The notes under the pieces were generated by a model, which searched no databases, was not told the origin of the DNA, and worked only from the letters and a program-made list of their open reading frames with translations. 45,165 nt of DNA from a virus: positions 1 to 45,165 of the IMG/VR virus record IMGVR_UViG_3300020125_000659; one strand, written 5' to 3'. Positions within the stretch are counted from its first letter, which is position 1. Each line of letters opens with the position of its first letter. A program made the position numbers and the translations under genes. Positions 6,915 to 15,706 of the stretch are shown one piece after another.

Positions 6915-9275
6915 ATGCTTCAAACCCAGATATATATAAAAGATATCGTTCCCGGAAGAGGAGACCCAAATGCCAAACTTGCCTTCATTGGAGAAGCTCC
7001 AGGCGCGGAAGAACTTATCGCCAAAAAACCTTTCATCGGCCCCTCTGGGGCATTGCTTGCTAACCTCCTCAGCCACAACCAAATCCTCGATTCCCAAGTT
7101 TGGATTGACAACGTGGTTCAGACAAAACCACAAAATCGCAACCCCAGCTTTGAAGAAATCAAAGCCGCGATTCCCGATCTTCGTCGACGTCTTCGTTTAT
7201 TGCCTAATCTCAATTGCATTGTGCCTGTTGGAGCTGTGGCTTTGCAGGCACTTTCTATTTTTCAATACAACAAGATATTAGACTATCGCGGCTCGGTTCT
7301 TTGGTCGAGGCTTCTTAATAAAAAGATGGTCCCAATTGTCCATCCAGACTTTATTATGAAGGATGGATGGAGAGAGAATAGGTATACCCATGTATCCATC
7401 GGAGACATTGCTCGAGCAGTTGAAGAATCTAGCCAGCCAGAAAGAATTCTCCCTCTCCGAAATCACAGAATTCTTTACCATATTGACGAAATTATCCAAG
7501 CGATTAGATCCCTTCGATATGCAGAATTTTGGAGTTTCGATGTTGAAACCTCACTCCCCTGTCTCGGCTTCTCTAGTAATCCATTGGAAAGTTTCACTAT
7601 CCCCTTTTCAGGATTAAAATATTGCCTCACCCCACAACAACGCGAATTTGTAATCAATGAACTTCGCCAAGTTTTTAACCACGACGCAAAAATAATCTGC
7701 CAAAACGGAATTTTCGATTGGCAGGTTCTTTGGAAAGACTATAGCATTGATCCACAAAGTTGGCACATATACGCGGACACGATGTATTTGCATCAGCTAC
7801 TTTACCCTGAGTTGCCCCATTCACTCGCATTTATCACCTCTGTTTACACAAGAGAGCCCTTTTATAAATCCGAAGGCCGCGAATGGCAAAAAGGCAAAGA
7901 TGACGAAGCCCAATACTTCCGCTACAACGGCAAAGACTGCTGTGTTACCCTCGAAAGCTTCTTTGAAATGCTGGAAGAAGCTCGAGAGGTTGGTCAAGAA
8001 GAATATTTCTTCAAAATCCTCATGCCAGCTATACCTGTGCTTTTCAAAATGCACGTTTCGGGAGTTTATATCTCACAGCAAAACTTATCAATTGCCAAGA
8101 CTCACCTCAACAGAATTGCGAATATCGCCAGAATTAAAACGATTCGCTCCCTTGGATTTGAAGTCAACCCACGTAGTCCTCTTGATATGGAAGGTTTCCT
8201 CCACGAAATCGGAGTGAAAGAAAAAGATATTCAACGATCAAAAAAAACCGGAAAGGTAAAAACCGATGAGGATTATCTTAAACAACTTTTCCACAAATGC
8301 CGCCGGCCAGAAATCCTTGATCTTCTCACTCTCCGAGGTGCCCAGCATTTACTCTCAGGATTCACCAATCTCAAAACAGATTCCTCTGGAAGATATCATG
8401 CTATCTTTAAACCCGGACCTAAGTCTGGAAGATTGGCTAGTTCCGGGGACGGTAATGGACCTCAACTTCAGAATATTCCCACACCATCACGACAGCTCAA
8501 CTTGCGAAGCGTATTTGCTGCTCCCCCTGGTCGTGCATTTATCAAATGCGACTATGAACAAGCCGATACTCGCGCACTTGCATATATTATTCCTGAGCCT
8601 ATGCTCGTCAACTTGTTTGAATCAGAAGATTCTGATATTCATTCTCAAATCTGTCACCAAGTAATTCTTCCTCATGTCTCGCGTGAGGAAATTTTCAAAG
8701 GCTCGAAATATGACAAAGAACGCAAAATCGCGAAAGAAACCGGCCATGGAACCAACTATGGTATGGGAGCTCGAAAGCTTGTTAAAATCCTTTGGGAAAA
8801 CGACATCTTCATCACCGAAGCAAAAGCCAAAGAATTCCAAGCCGCATACTTCACCCGCTTCCCGAACCTTAAAATGTATCATCTCAATATCCAAACCCAA
8901 ATACGCAATAGTCGGACTATTTGGGACCTTAATGGTCGGCGACACGTTTTCTTGGGCTTTATCGATGATACCTTATTCCGGGAAGCCTACAGTCGTCCAC
9001 CACAAGCGACTATCGCAGGGCTCATGCTTAGAGGAATGGTACGTTTACAACTCAAAATCGACCAAGCTTCTTGGCAAAATCCTCCGCTTATCCTAATGCA
9101 AATCCACGACGAGCTTGTAGTAGAGTGTGATATCTCCGACACTCTCCGAGTCGCCAAAATGCTAAAAGAATCTCTCACCATCTCCCTCAGTGCTCATGGG
9201 AAAGAATTTGTTATTCCAATGGAAATCGCCTCGGGAGAAACATGGGGAACAATGCGCAAACTAATGGTAGAATAG
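6915..9275 (+). CDS. polA-like: Uracil-DNA glycosylase / family A DNA polymerase fusion
   Basis: This 786-residue protein replicates the phage genome. Residues 1-175 look like a family 4/UdgX-type uracil-DNA glycosylase: GEAPGAEE at 26-33, PFIGPSG at 39-45, an Asn-containing DNVVQTKP strand and HP at 143-144. A 3'-5' exonuclease follows with D209/E211, N264/D268 and Y337/D341. The polymerase domain has motif A DYEQADTR (D546), motif B from R603 and K607 to Y615-G616, and motif C HDE at 731-733. The usual motif A Glu is Asp, and His611 sits where E. coli Pol I has Phe762. SPO1-like phage polymerases are reported with a similar glycosylase part. All catalytic blocks look intact. Confidence 0.92.
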   Translation: MLQTQIYIKDIVPGRGDPNAKLAFIGEAPGAEELIAKKPFIGPSGALLANLLSHNQILDSQVWIDNVVQTKPQNRNPSFEEIKAAIPDLRRRLRLLPNLNCIVPVGAVALQALSIFQYNKILDYRGSVLWSRLLNKKMVPIVHPDFIMKDGWRENRYTHVSIGDIARAVEESSQPERILPLRNHRILYHIDEIIQAIRSLRYAEFWSFDVETSLPCLGFSSNPLESFTIPFSGLKYCLTPQQREFVINELRQVFNHDAKIICQNGIFDWQVLWKDYSIDPQSWHIYADTMYLHQLLYPELPHSLAFITSVYTREPFYKSEGREWQKGKDDEAQYFRYNGKDCCVTLESFFEMLEEAREVGQEEYFFKILMPAIPVLFKMHVSGVYISQQNLSIAKTHLNRIANIARIKTIRSLGFEVNPRSPLDMEGFLHEIGVKEKDIQRSKKTGKVKTDEDYLKQLFHKCRRPEILDLLTLRGAQHLLSGFTNLKTDSSGRYHAIFKPGPKSGRLASSGDGNGPQLQNIPTPSRQLNLRSVFAAPPGRAFIKCDYEQADTRALAYIIPEPMLVNLFESEDSDIHSQICHQVILPHVSREEIFKGSKYDKERKIAKETGHGTNYGMGARKLVKILWENDIFITEAKAKEFQAAYFTRFPNLKMYHLNIQTQIRNSRTIWDLNGRRHVFLGFIDDTLFREAYSRPPQATIAGLMLRGMVRLQLKIDQASWQNPPLILMQIHDELVVECDISDTLRVAKMLKESLTISLSAHGKEFVIPMEIASGETWGTMRKLMVE

Positions 9276-10447
9276 GATGGCTACAAAAGTACATGCTGTT
9301 TACCAGCGAAAACGAAGCACCAGAAATCTATCATCTCTGGTCTGGAATAACAATTCTAGCTCATATTCTCGGACGAAAGGTGTGGTTAGACAGAGGTTAT
9401 TTCACCACCTATCCCGGACAAATAATAACCTTTCTCGTCGGCCCGCCGGCAACCAGAAAATCCACCGCCATCGATATCGCAACAAGTTTACTCCAAGAAT
9501 TACCCGACATCAACGTAATCGCCAACAAACTTTCAGCCGCAACCTTGCTCGATTCTCTCGATCGCGGGATGATAATAGATCCCAAGGATGGCTTGGGAAA
9601 ACCTGCGGACAGTATTGGTTTTGTGAGTGCCTCAGAGCTTTCTGTGTTCCTGCCAAAAATCGCATACGTAGAAGAAATTATTCCCATCTTAACCGACCTT
9701 TTCGATGGAAAAAAATCATTCCGACAGAAAACGAGATCCGGCGGGCTTGTGGAACTCAAGAATCCTATGATAACTATGTTAGCCGGCTCTACGGCGGATT
9801 GGTTAGAGTCCAACATCCCAGTAAACGCTTATGGCGGTGGTTTCTTATCGCGAATAATCTTTGTATGGGCGAACAAAAGATCGAAAGATGTTCCCCTACC
9901 TGAACTAACACCAAAAATAAAACGTCTTCGCCTCGAACTCGCAGCAGAATTAACCTGGCTTCACAACAACCTCGAAGGCCAGATTCTCTGGACCGACGAA
10001 GCGAAAGAATGGTATGTTAAATTCTACTCCTCCTGGAATCCAGACGACGATCCGGGTAACTCCGTTCACAAAGGATATCGAAATCGCCGAACCGAGCACC
10101 TTTTACGAGTCGCTATCGTCATGGCTGTGTCACAAAAGCGACAACTCGTTTTGGATGTCGATGCTCTTGTGGCTGCTGACGAGAGCTTGAAAATTATCGA
10201 AGTCGGAATGCACAAATGTTTTGAAAACGACCCGCCGAGAATGGTCTTTTCAAAGCACTATCAGATGGTTTTGGATTTTCTAACCGAGAAGGGACCAGCA
10301 ACAAAAAGGCAGATTTTGCGGGCGTTGTGGAGGCACATAAACGCAGCAGAGTTGTCTATGTGCCTCCAAACTTTTGACGACGCAGGATTAATTCAACAAC
10401 ACATAGCAGGACAAACTTCTACTTTTCAGCTTATGAAACAACCGTAG
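9242..10447 (+). CDS. DUF3987/YfjI-like P-loop ATPase, putative replicative helicase
   Basis: The 401-residue protein starts with an aromatic EAPEIYHLWSGI segment, then Walker A GPPATRKST at 67-75, a Walker B-like strand with SEL at 131-133, a sensor-like AGST at 181-184 and a possible arginine finger R204 in GGGFLSR. The last 80 residues look like a winged helix. DUF3987 proteins are RecA/AAA-fold ATPases common beside phage polymerases that lack a DnaB gene, so it may unwind the fork; that role is inferred. It overlaps the polymerase by 34 bases. Its stop lies 17 bases inside the convergent minus-strand gene. Confidence 0.8.
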   Translation: MGNNAQTNGRIGWLQKYMLFTSENEAPEIYHLWSGITILAHILGRKVWLDRGYFTTYPGQIITFLVGPPATRKSTAIDIATSLLQELPDINVIANKLSAATLLDSLDRGMIIDPKDGLGKPADSIGFVSASELSVFLPKIAYVEEIIPILTDLFDGKKSFRQKTRSGGLVELKNPMITMLAGSTADWLESNIPVNAYGGGFLSRIIFVWANKRSKDVPLPELTPKIKRLRLELAAELTWLHNNLEGQILWTDEAKEWYVKFYSSWNPDDDPGNSVHKGYRNRRTEHLLRVAIVMAVSQKRQLVLDVDALVAADESLKIIEVGMHKCFENDPPRMVFSKHYQMVLDFLTEKGPATKRQILRALWRHINAAELSMCLQTFDDAGLIQQHIAGQTSTFQLMKQP

Positions 10448-10718
10448 TTGTGGTGGGCGGGGCCGCCGTTGGGATTGTTGTGGTTTGAACAATCTTTTCC
10501 GGCGGAACCTCCACCCCACCACAGTTTGGGCAAACTTGAACCAAAGCGGTTTTTGCCACATGAGGCGAACCTGAAGATGGAATCGCAAAAGCCATCGCGC
10601 TTCCCGCCATAAGACCAGTTGCAGGATTCCCCGAAACCTGTCCCGCAATTGCGCTCAAGACAAAAATAATCGCCCGAATAATCGCAATCCCCTGCGGGCT
10701 AGTGAAGAAGCTTCCCAT
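10431..10718 (-). CDS. Small membrane protein, holin candidate
   Basis: The 95-residue protein has a hydrophobic N-terminal half (about residues 10-48, one or two membrane spans with Gly and Ala) and a Pro/Thr-rich tail with a CPNC pair. It is the last gene of the late operon and follows two membrane-anchored coiled-coil proteins, a usual place for lysis genes. I prefer ATG 10718, which has AGAGAGGA upstream, over an in-frame ATG at 10745. Its 3' end overlaps the convergent helicase gene. Holin function is inference. Confidence 0.6.
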   Translation of the reverse strand: MGSFFTSPQGIAIIRAIIFVLSAIAGQVSGNPATGLMAGSAMAFAIPSSGSPHVAKTALVQVCPNCGGVEVPPEKIVQTTTIPTAAPPTTTTVVS

Positions 10719-11223
10719 TGTCTTTGTCCTCTCTTCCTTTTTCAAAAGCTATTGCTGATTCGAGTTGTTCGATTTTTTGATGATCTTCTTCTATGTGACG
10801 AAGATTAAAATCTGCTCTTTTATTCATTATCTCCTCATTCTCAAGCATCCTTTCTTTAAAAGCCCTAAATTGCGTCTCAACCTCGGTAAACATCTGACTC
10901 ATTGCCGCGATTTTTGGGTCAGCAGAACTAGGAATCATTCCCCTGGTATATTCTTCTTGCCACAAAGTTGCTTTATCAGCAATTCTCTCAACGTTGTTTA
11001 TACTCAACCAAAGCGGCACAAAAGCAGCCGAGAGAAGCAAAATACACAATCCAATTGCCGAGATAACAACCTGATAATCTGGTTTTCCCGCCCGCGAAAG
11101 TTCATCTCTAATTCCAGATAGGCTCTGACCAATTCCCGCAACCTGATTTGAAATCCCCCTAACACTCTCTTCTAAAGTCGCCACCCGACTATCAAGATCA
11201 GCATTTGTAACCGGCTTCAGCAT
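10699..11223 (-). CDS. Membrane-anchored coiled-coil protein
   Basis: The 174-residue protein has a coiled coil (residues about 10-40), one membrane span (about 52-75, Val/Ile/Leu-rich), then a long charged helical tail. Topology resembles spanin-like or lysis-associated phage proteins but no motif decides it. ATG 11223 has AGAGGGA upstream and starts eight bases after the previous stop; a TTG at 11244 would overlap that gene. It overlaps the next gene slightly. Role in lysis is inferred from place and shape. Confidence 0.65.
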   Translation of the reverse strand: MLKPVTNADLDSRVATLEESVRGISNQVAGIGQSLSGIRDELSRAGKPDYQVVISAIGLCILLLSAAFVPLWLSINNVERIADKATLWQEEYTRGMIPSSADPKIAAMSQMFTEVETQFRAFKERMLENEEIMNKRADFNLRHIEEDHQKIEQLESAIAFEKGREDKDNGKLLH

Positions 11224-11231
11224 TTGTCCCT

Positions 11232-11579
11232 CTAGTGTCGCCAAGCTAATGCTGTAATCGTAGCTACTACTGATCCTGCAGCGATAATAGTTGTAATAAT
11301 ACTAATAATCACTGGCCTAGTAGAAGTTGTTCCATCTATCCTTCCTTGTAAAGTAGTAAAACGTGAATCTAAATCCTCTACGCGTCTCATTATATTAGCC
11401 TGCTGTGAATTATAAACATCTGAATGCAAAAATTGTTGACGATCTACTTCTCTTTGCTGGGCCATGTGTTGAAGAGCAGTTAAACGATTCTCCACCTCCT
11501 TTGCCCGCTCGTCAAACAACTCTCTCAGAGCCCGAAATTTTTCCTCCCATAATTTTGAATTCCAAGATTGGTCTGGCAT
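11232..11579 (-). CDS. Coiled-coil protein with C-terminal membrane anchor
   Basis: This 115-residue protein is a heptad-rich helix (residues about 8-85, with LTALQHM and VEDLDSRFTTL segments) followed by a single hydrophobic span at about 88-111. It would sit in the inner membrane with the coiled coil on one side. The next gene has a coiled coil before its span as well, so the two might pair. Function unknown; lysis or injection are options. Confidence 0.68.
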   Translation of the reverse strand: MPDQSWNSKLWEEKFRALRELFDERAKEVENRLTALQHMAQQREVDRQQFLHSDVYNSQQANIMRRVEDLDSRFTTLQGRIDGTTSTRPVIISIITTIIAAGSVVATITALAWRH

Positions 11580-11582
11580 TTT

Positions 11583-13919
11583 TCACAATCCTGCACGTTT
11601 GAGTTTGAGAGATTTAGGAGAATTTTTCTCCTGCCTCTGTTGACTAGTCATCTGCCGCTCGCGCATGGCATTTTCAATACTCTGATGCAAAGCTTGGGTG
11701 TTGGCAAAAAGCCCCGAACTCGCCGCCGCATCGAAGGCTTTTGACAAATCATCCGGCGTTCCATCAATCAAAGCATTCGCAATTGCCGTCGAAAACTGCG
11801 CCATGCCATGGGTTGTTTGTTGGTTTTCAGTCTTATTGATCTCCATAATCCTCTGTTGCATCTCCGCATCTGCGCTGCGAACGCCTATAGTTGCTTTAAA
11901 AGTTTCGCCAGGCGTTTCCTGCCGCTCCAGCGAGCCGGTGAATCTTGTTGAAACTCCCGGGATTTGGTCCCCGAAAATTTCCTTAGCTGCCTTAGAAAGC
12001 GCAACGGGGATAGAAAGGCCCTCGGAGAAGCCTTGAGGTTTGTATCTTGCACCTTCTTGTCCATATTGCACCAGAGCCCCTTCCAAAACTCGCCGCATTT
12101 CAAGGCCAGCCGGCAAAACCAAGCTAGCGGTTCGCCCAAACTTTGCCCACTTTTCTTCCGGAGGATCATCAGACAAAAGGCCAAGGGTATCATGGATTAA
12201 GCCACCAAAGGGCGTTAAGCCGGTTAAAACATCTCTATCGGGAAGATATTTAAACAACCCCTCTCCTGCCGTCCAAAGTGCATCAGAAGTTTTTCCAGCC
12301 TTCAACAAATCCATCGCCTCAGGAACCGATCCCAGCCCGCCAAGATGTTTTCCAATCGCCAAATTCATCCCATAATAAGCCATCGAACTTGCCGCGCCGG
12401 TATAGAACATAAATCTCGGTAAAAACATATAGTTTCCACTTCGAAATTGCTTCATAATAAATTCTGTCTGACGGATCGGAAAACTCATAAACTGTCCAGC
12501 CACAAGTTTCGCCAAAGGCGTCGAAAGTGTCGGGCTTTGGTGGACAACACCAAACAAAAAACCTGTTTCATTAGCTGCCGACATCGCCTGAAGCATGCCC
12601 TGATTATAAGTATCAGTTCCCTTCAAGGACATAAATTCCTTCAAAGAACCAATACCATTCTCATTCATAAACCTCGCCAAGCCGGCATGAAATCCCAAGC
12701 CTTTTTTCAAAAAATCCGCTGTGTCGAACATTTTGTAGCCAAAGTGCTCGAATTTTTCCATCCCTTTTTGCAAAGCGGTTTGGTCGGATTGGGAGTAGTA
12801 AAATCTATCCATATCTCCCAAAAACTTTCTCTCAGCAGCTAATTCCCGCCCTTCGTTGGTCATGAAATTCTTTAATCCCTGAAGCGTCACCATTTCGCCT
12901 TCTTTAGCTAAAACATTCAAACTCTGGCTAAGATGCAAAAGCGCCATTCCAGGATTGTAAAGCATCAAGCTGTTATAAAAAGTCTTCGTAATCCCTGCAG
13001 CGTATTGGGCGCTGGGAGAAACATTTATCGGTCCGCCCCCGAAGGCAAAACGAACACTGTTTATCATTGTGTCGACGCCATTTTGAACTGAAGTTCGCCG
13101 GCCAGTTAAACGATTCAAAAGCCGCTCGGTATATTGGCGTTCTACGTCTGGAAGCTGCCCCATTGCATCCCGCATGCGCTGAATAACTGGGTCAAACTGA
13201 TTTTTCCTATTCACCATCGGCGCCGCCGCACGGAGCCAGTCTATGCCAGAAACATCCTTCGCCGAACCTTGCTCGATAATTTTGTAAGAAATCTCCTTTG
13301 GAACAATGTGAGACAAGCCATATTGGCCAACATTTGGATTGTCTTTGTTGAAAAGCTCTTTTACTGTCGGCCCAACAATATCATCATCCAAAACCCAAGC
13401 ACCGCCGGGGCCGAGTTTTTTCAAATTATCCGTTCCATTATATCTATCCACCATCCACTGCTTCACCGAAGCAGCTTCGTTTCTAATAGCCGGCGGGAGA
13501 TCAGCCGTTTTGGTTCGGCCATTTACATATTTAGTAAACATATCATGCACATCTTGATCGAAAGTCCGCATTCCTGGCTTGTCGGATTTCCAAAGCGGAT
13601 CGATCATGGACAAAAAAGGACCATTTCGATCAATAAATTGAGCATTCGCAAGCTTGGTTTGGGAATCTGCACCAAGAAGGCCAAAGTCTTTTCCATCTGC
13701 TGCTGGATCAACTAAGGATCTTCCAAGCTCGCTTTTGTAAAACGTATCTGGGCTAAAAATAAATTGAAAAAGCATCTGACTCGGCTTTCCCGGCCCAGCA
13801 GTTTTATCCACATCCACATCATCCTTCCAAGGCGCTTCAATCCCATCTTTTAAACTCGTCCCAATCACCGGCCAAGATTCAAACGCCTTGCACGCCCAAT
13901 CCCAAAGTGGATTTGCCAT
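11583..13919 (-). CDS. Large virion-associated protein, ejection-protein candidate
   Basis: The 778-residue protein has no family I can name. It is helical, with Gly/Ala-rich hydrophobic stretches (for example around residues 545-575) and a charged Gln-rich C-terminus. It is the third of three large consecutive genes after the tail genes, the place and size expected for internal virion or ejection proteins of podoviruses. I see no clear lysozyme or transglycosylase motif. The ATG at 13919 overlaps the upstream stop as TAATG, preferred over in-frame starts at 13925 and 13955. Confidence 0.65.
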   Translation of the reverse strand: MANPLWDWACKAFESWPVIGTSLKDGIEAPWKDDVDVDKTAGPGKPSQMLFQFIFSPDTFYKSELGRSLVDPAADGKDFGLLGADSQTKLANAQFIDRNGPFLSMIDPLWKSDKPGMRTFDQDVHDMFTKYVNGRTKTADLPPAIRNEAASVKQWMVDRYNGTDNLKKLGPGGAWVLDDDIVGPTVKELFNKDNPNVGQYGLSHIVPKEISYKIIEQGSAKDVSGIDWLRAAAPMVNRKNQFDPVIQRMRDAMGQLPDVERQYTERLLNRLTGRRTSVQNGVDTMINSVRFAFGGGPINVSPSAQYAAGITKTFYNSLMLYNPGMALLHLSQSLNVLAKEGEMVTLQGLKNFMTNEGRELAAERKFLGDMDRFYYSQSDQTALQKGMEKFEHFGYKMFDTADFLKKGLGFHAGLARFMNENGIGSLKEFMSLKGTDTYNQGMLQAMSAANETGFLFGVVHQSPTLSTPLAKLVAGQFMSFPIRQTEFIMKQFRSGNYMFLPRFMFYTGAASSMAYYGMNLAIGKHLGGLGSVPEAMDLLKAGKTSDALWTAGEGLFKYLPDRDVLTGLTPFGGLIHDTLGLLSDDPPEEKWAKFGRTASLVLPAGLEMRRVLEGALVQYGQEGARYKPQGFSEGLSIPVALSKAAKEIFGDQIPGVSTRFTGSLERQETPGETFKATIGVRSADAEMQQRIMEINKTENQQTTHGMAQFSTAIANALIDGTPDDLSKAFDAAASSGLFANTQALHQSIENAMRERQMTSQQRQEKNSPKSLKLKRAGL

Positions 13920-15706
13920 TAGCATTTCTCTCCAAGCTTTTGGGTTTGGTCCCAAATATCGGAGAACAACAATTTATTTGTCTCGCGTTCGGCCGCCTTT
14001 GCCGCGATTGCCTCAGTATCTCCCGGAAGCGCCCTCAAACCTGTTTGTAAATCAAACTGCTTCAAATCAATATTAGCATTCGCTCCCCGCCCTCCTGCAA
14101 GCATTCCCGCACCTTTGCTTTCAAGCTGATATTGTCCTGGAATTTCCACACCCTTTTTTTCTGCGGGCCGAATGAAACCCTCTTGCAAGGCGCGGCTTGT
14201 GCCCATTTTAATTCCGGCCGTCTTGAGTTCTTCTGGAGACAGATTAATATTAGAGTACCCCTGTCCACGAATAGCTCCGAGGATCTTTTTCGGCATGAAC
14301 GTAGGAAAATCACCTGAAAGCCCTTCGGGATTATATTGTTTAACAAAGGCGTAACCTTTCTCAGTTAGGTGTAGGCCACCAGAAGCAGGATTTAGCTCAA
14401 CTAAGCCATGCTTGATTGCTTCTGGGCCTTTGATTGGCACGTTGTAGAAGAGATCATAAACCTCATCAGGAGAAAAAGAACGCCTCTTAATCGCCTCGTA
14501 AGGTGGGATATTCCCAGCTAAAAGATTCATCGGGCCTTGAGATTGCTGGCCGGCTTCGGCTAGAATTTCATCAGCCTTAAAAGGCATTTTTGCCCGTTCA
14601 GCCATGCTATCTACAAGGTCCGAGGCATCTTCAAAATTAACTCCTCTAGACATCAAAAAGTTAATCGGTTCCTGAACCTGAGTAGCCGTCATCACATCTT
14701 CGATCGGAAGATCGTTCTTTTTGACAAGATTTTCGATATTAGTTTCCAATGCTGCGCGGGCCGGGATTTTCGGAACCAAATTTTCCACCAAACTATCTTC
14801 ACTCGAAGGCGTTTGTCCAAGATTATGGCTTCCCGAATCCACCATCATTTGCTTCGCCGCGCCCTCGATATCTCCAGTTGTGGCAATTTTTCCAGCTTTT
14901 TCGAGCATATCTGCTTCGGGAGGAATATTATTAACAACATCCTTTGCCCAAGAATTAACCTTTCCTTCATATTCGTTAGATTTAAGAATATTTTGAGTTT
15001 CCTCTGGAGGAACCTCAACATTTCTAAATCTCTCCTCCATTCCAGTAGCACGTTGCAAATCTTCTTTTTGTTTAGCTTGTAAAAAAGCATCCATCATTTC
15101 CCCATCAGAGCCAAAAGATGGAGGAGGAGAGCCAGGAGGACCAGGAGGTGGACCTTTTGGTGGAGTAAACCCCTCTGCTAATCCTTCATTTGCTATTTTA
15201 TAAGCCTCTAAATCAGCTGGAGATTTAAAAATAGAAAGATCTAAATTTGATCCGCCCGGCAAAGTAGCCGCAGCGCCTTCTGCGCCGCCGAAAATTCGCC
15301 TTCCGGCAGCTTTAATAGCTTCCCCTCCAAGGTGCAAAGCGCCAAATTCCGCAGCATCTTCTGCCCCGGATTTAAGCCGATCAATAATCCCCGCTTGTGC
15401 TTCATCTGGCTTTTTTGCAAATCCATAAATCGCTCCTGTAGCAAGAGATTTTCCAAGACCTGGAACCAATCCAGCGCCTTCTAAGCCAGCCTCAACTGGA
15501 TTTAAAACCGTTGCAAATCCAGCCATTTCGCCTGAAAATCTTCCAACCTGTCCGGACAAAGGCAAATCCGCCGGCGCATCGGGCTGGGGAACATACCCGC
15601 CCGCACCGGTTTTCACAAAACCTTGTAAAAACTGCGTCCCAAAGCCCTCTTGCTCGGCTTTTTGGCGCTGCTTTTCAGCTAGAATTTCTTCCGCCGCCGA
15701 GCCCAT
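13919..15706 (-). CDS. Virion-associated protein with proline-rich segment, ejection candidate
   Basis: The 595-residue protein has a Gly/Ala-rich, partly hydrophobic N-terminal part (residues 20-150), a short proline-rich segment near residues 185-200, and a long helical C-terminal part. It belongs to a chain of three large genes joined by TAATG overlaps and likely encodes an internal or ejected virion protein. I see no catalytic motif. Assignment rests on place, size and composition. Confidence 0.6.
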   Translation of the reverse strand: MGSAAEEILAEKQRQKAEQEGFGTQFLQGFVKTGAGGYVPQPDAPADLPLSGQVGRFSGEMAGFATVLNPVEAGLEGAGLVPGLGKSLATGAIYGFAKKPDEAQAGIIDRLKSGAEDAAEFGALHLGGEAIKAAGRRIFGGAEGAAATLPGGSNLDLSIFKSPADLEAYKIANEGLAEGFTPPKGPPPGPPGSPPPSFGSDGEMMDAFLQAKQKEDLQRATGMEERFRNVEVPPEETQNILKSNEYEGKVNSWAKDVVNNIPPEADMLEKAGKIATTGDIEGAAKQMMVDSGSHNLGQTPSSEDSLVENLVPKIPARAALETNIENLVKKNDLPIEDVMTATQVQEPINFLMSRGVNFEDASDLVDSMAERAKMPFKADEILAEAGQQSQGPMNLLAGNIPPYEAIKRRSFSPDEVYDLFYNVPIKGPEAIKHGLVELNPASGGLHLTEKGYAFVKQYNPEGLSGDFPTFMPKKILGAIRGQGYSNINLSPEELKTAGIKMGTSRALQEGFIRPAEKKGVEIPGQYQLESKGAGMLAGGRGANANIDLKQFDLQTGLRALPGDTEAIAAKAAERETNKLLFSDIWDQTQKLGEKC

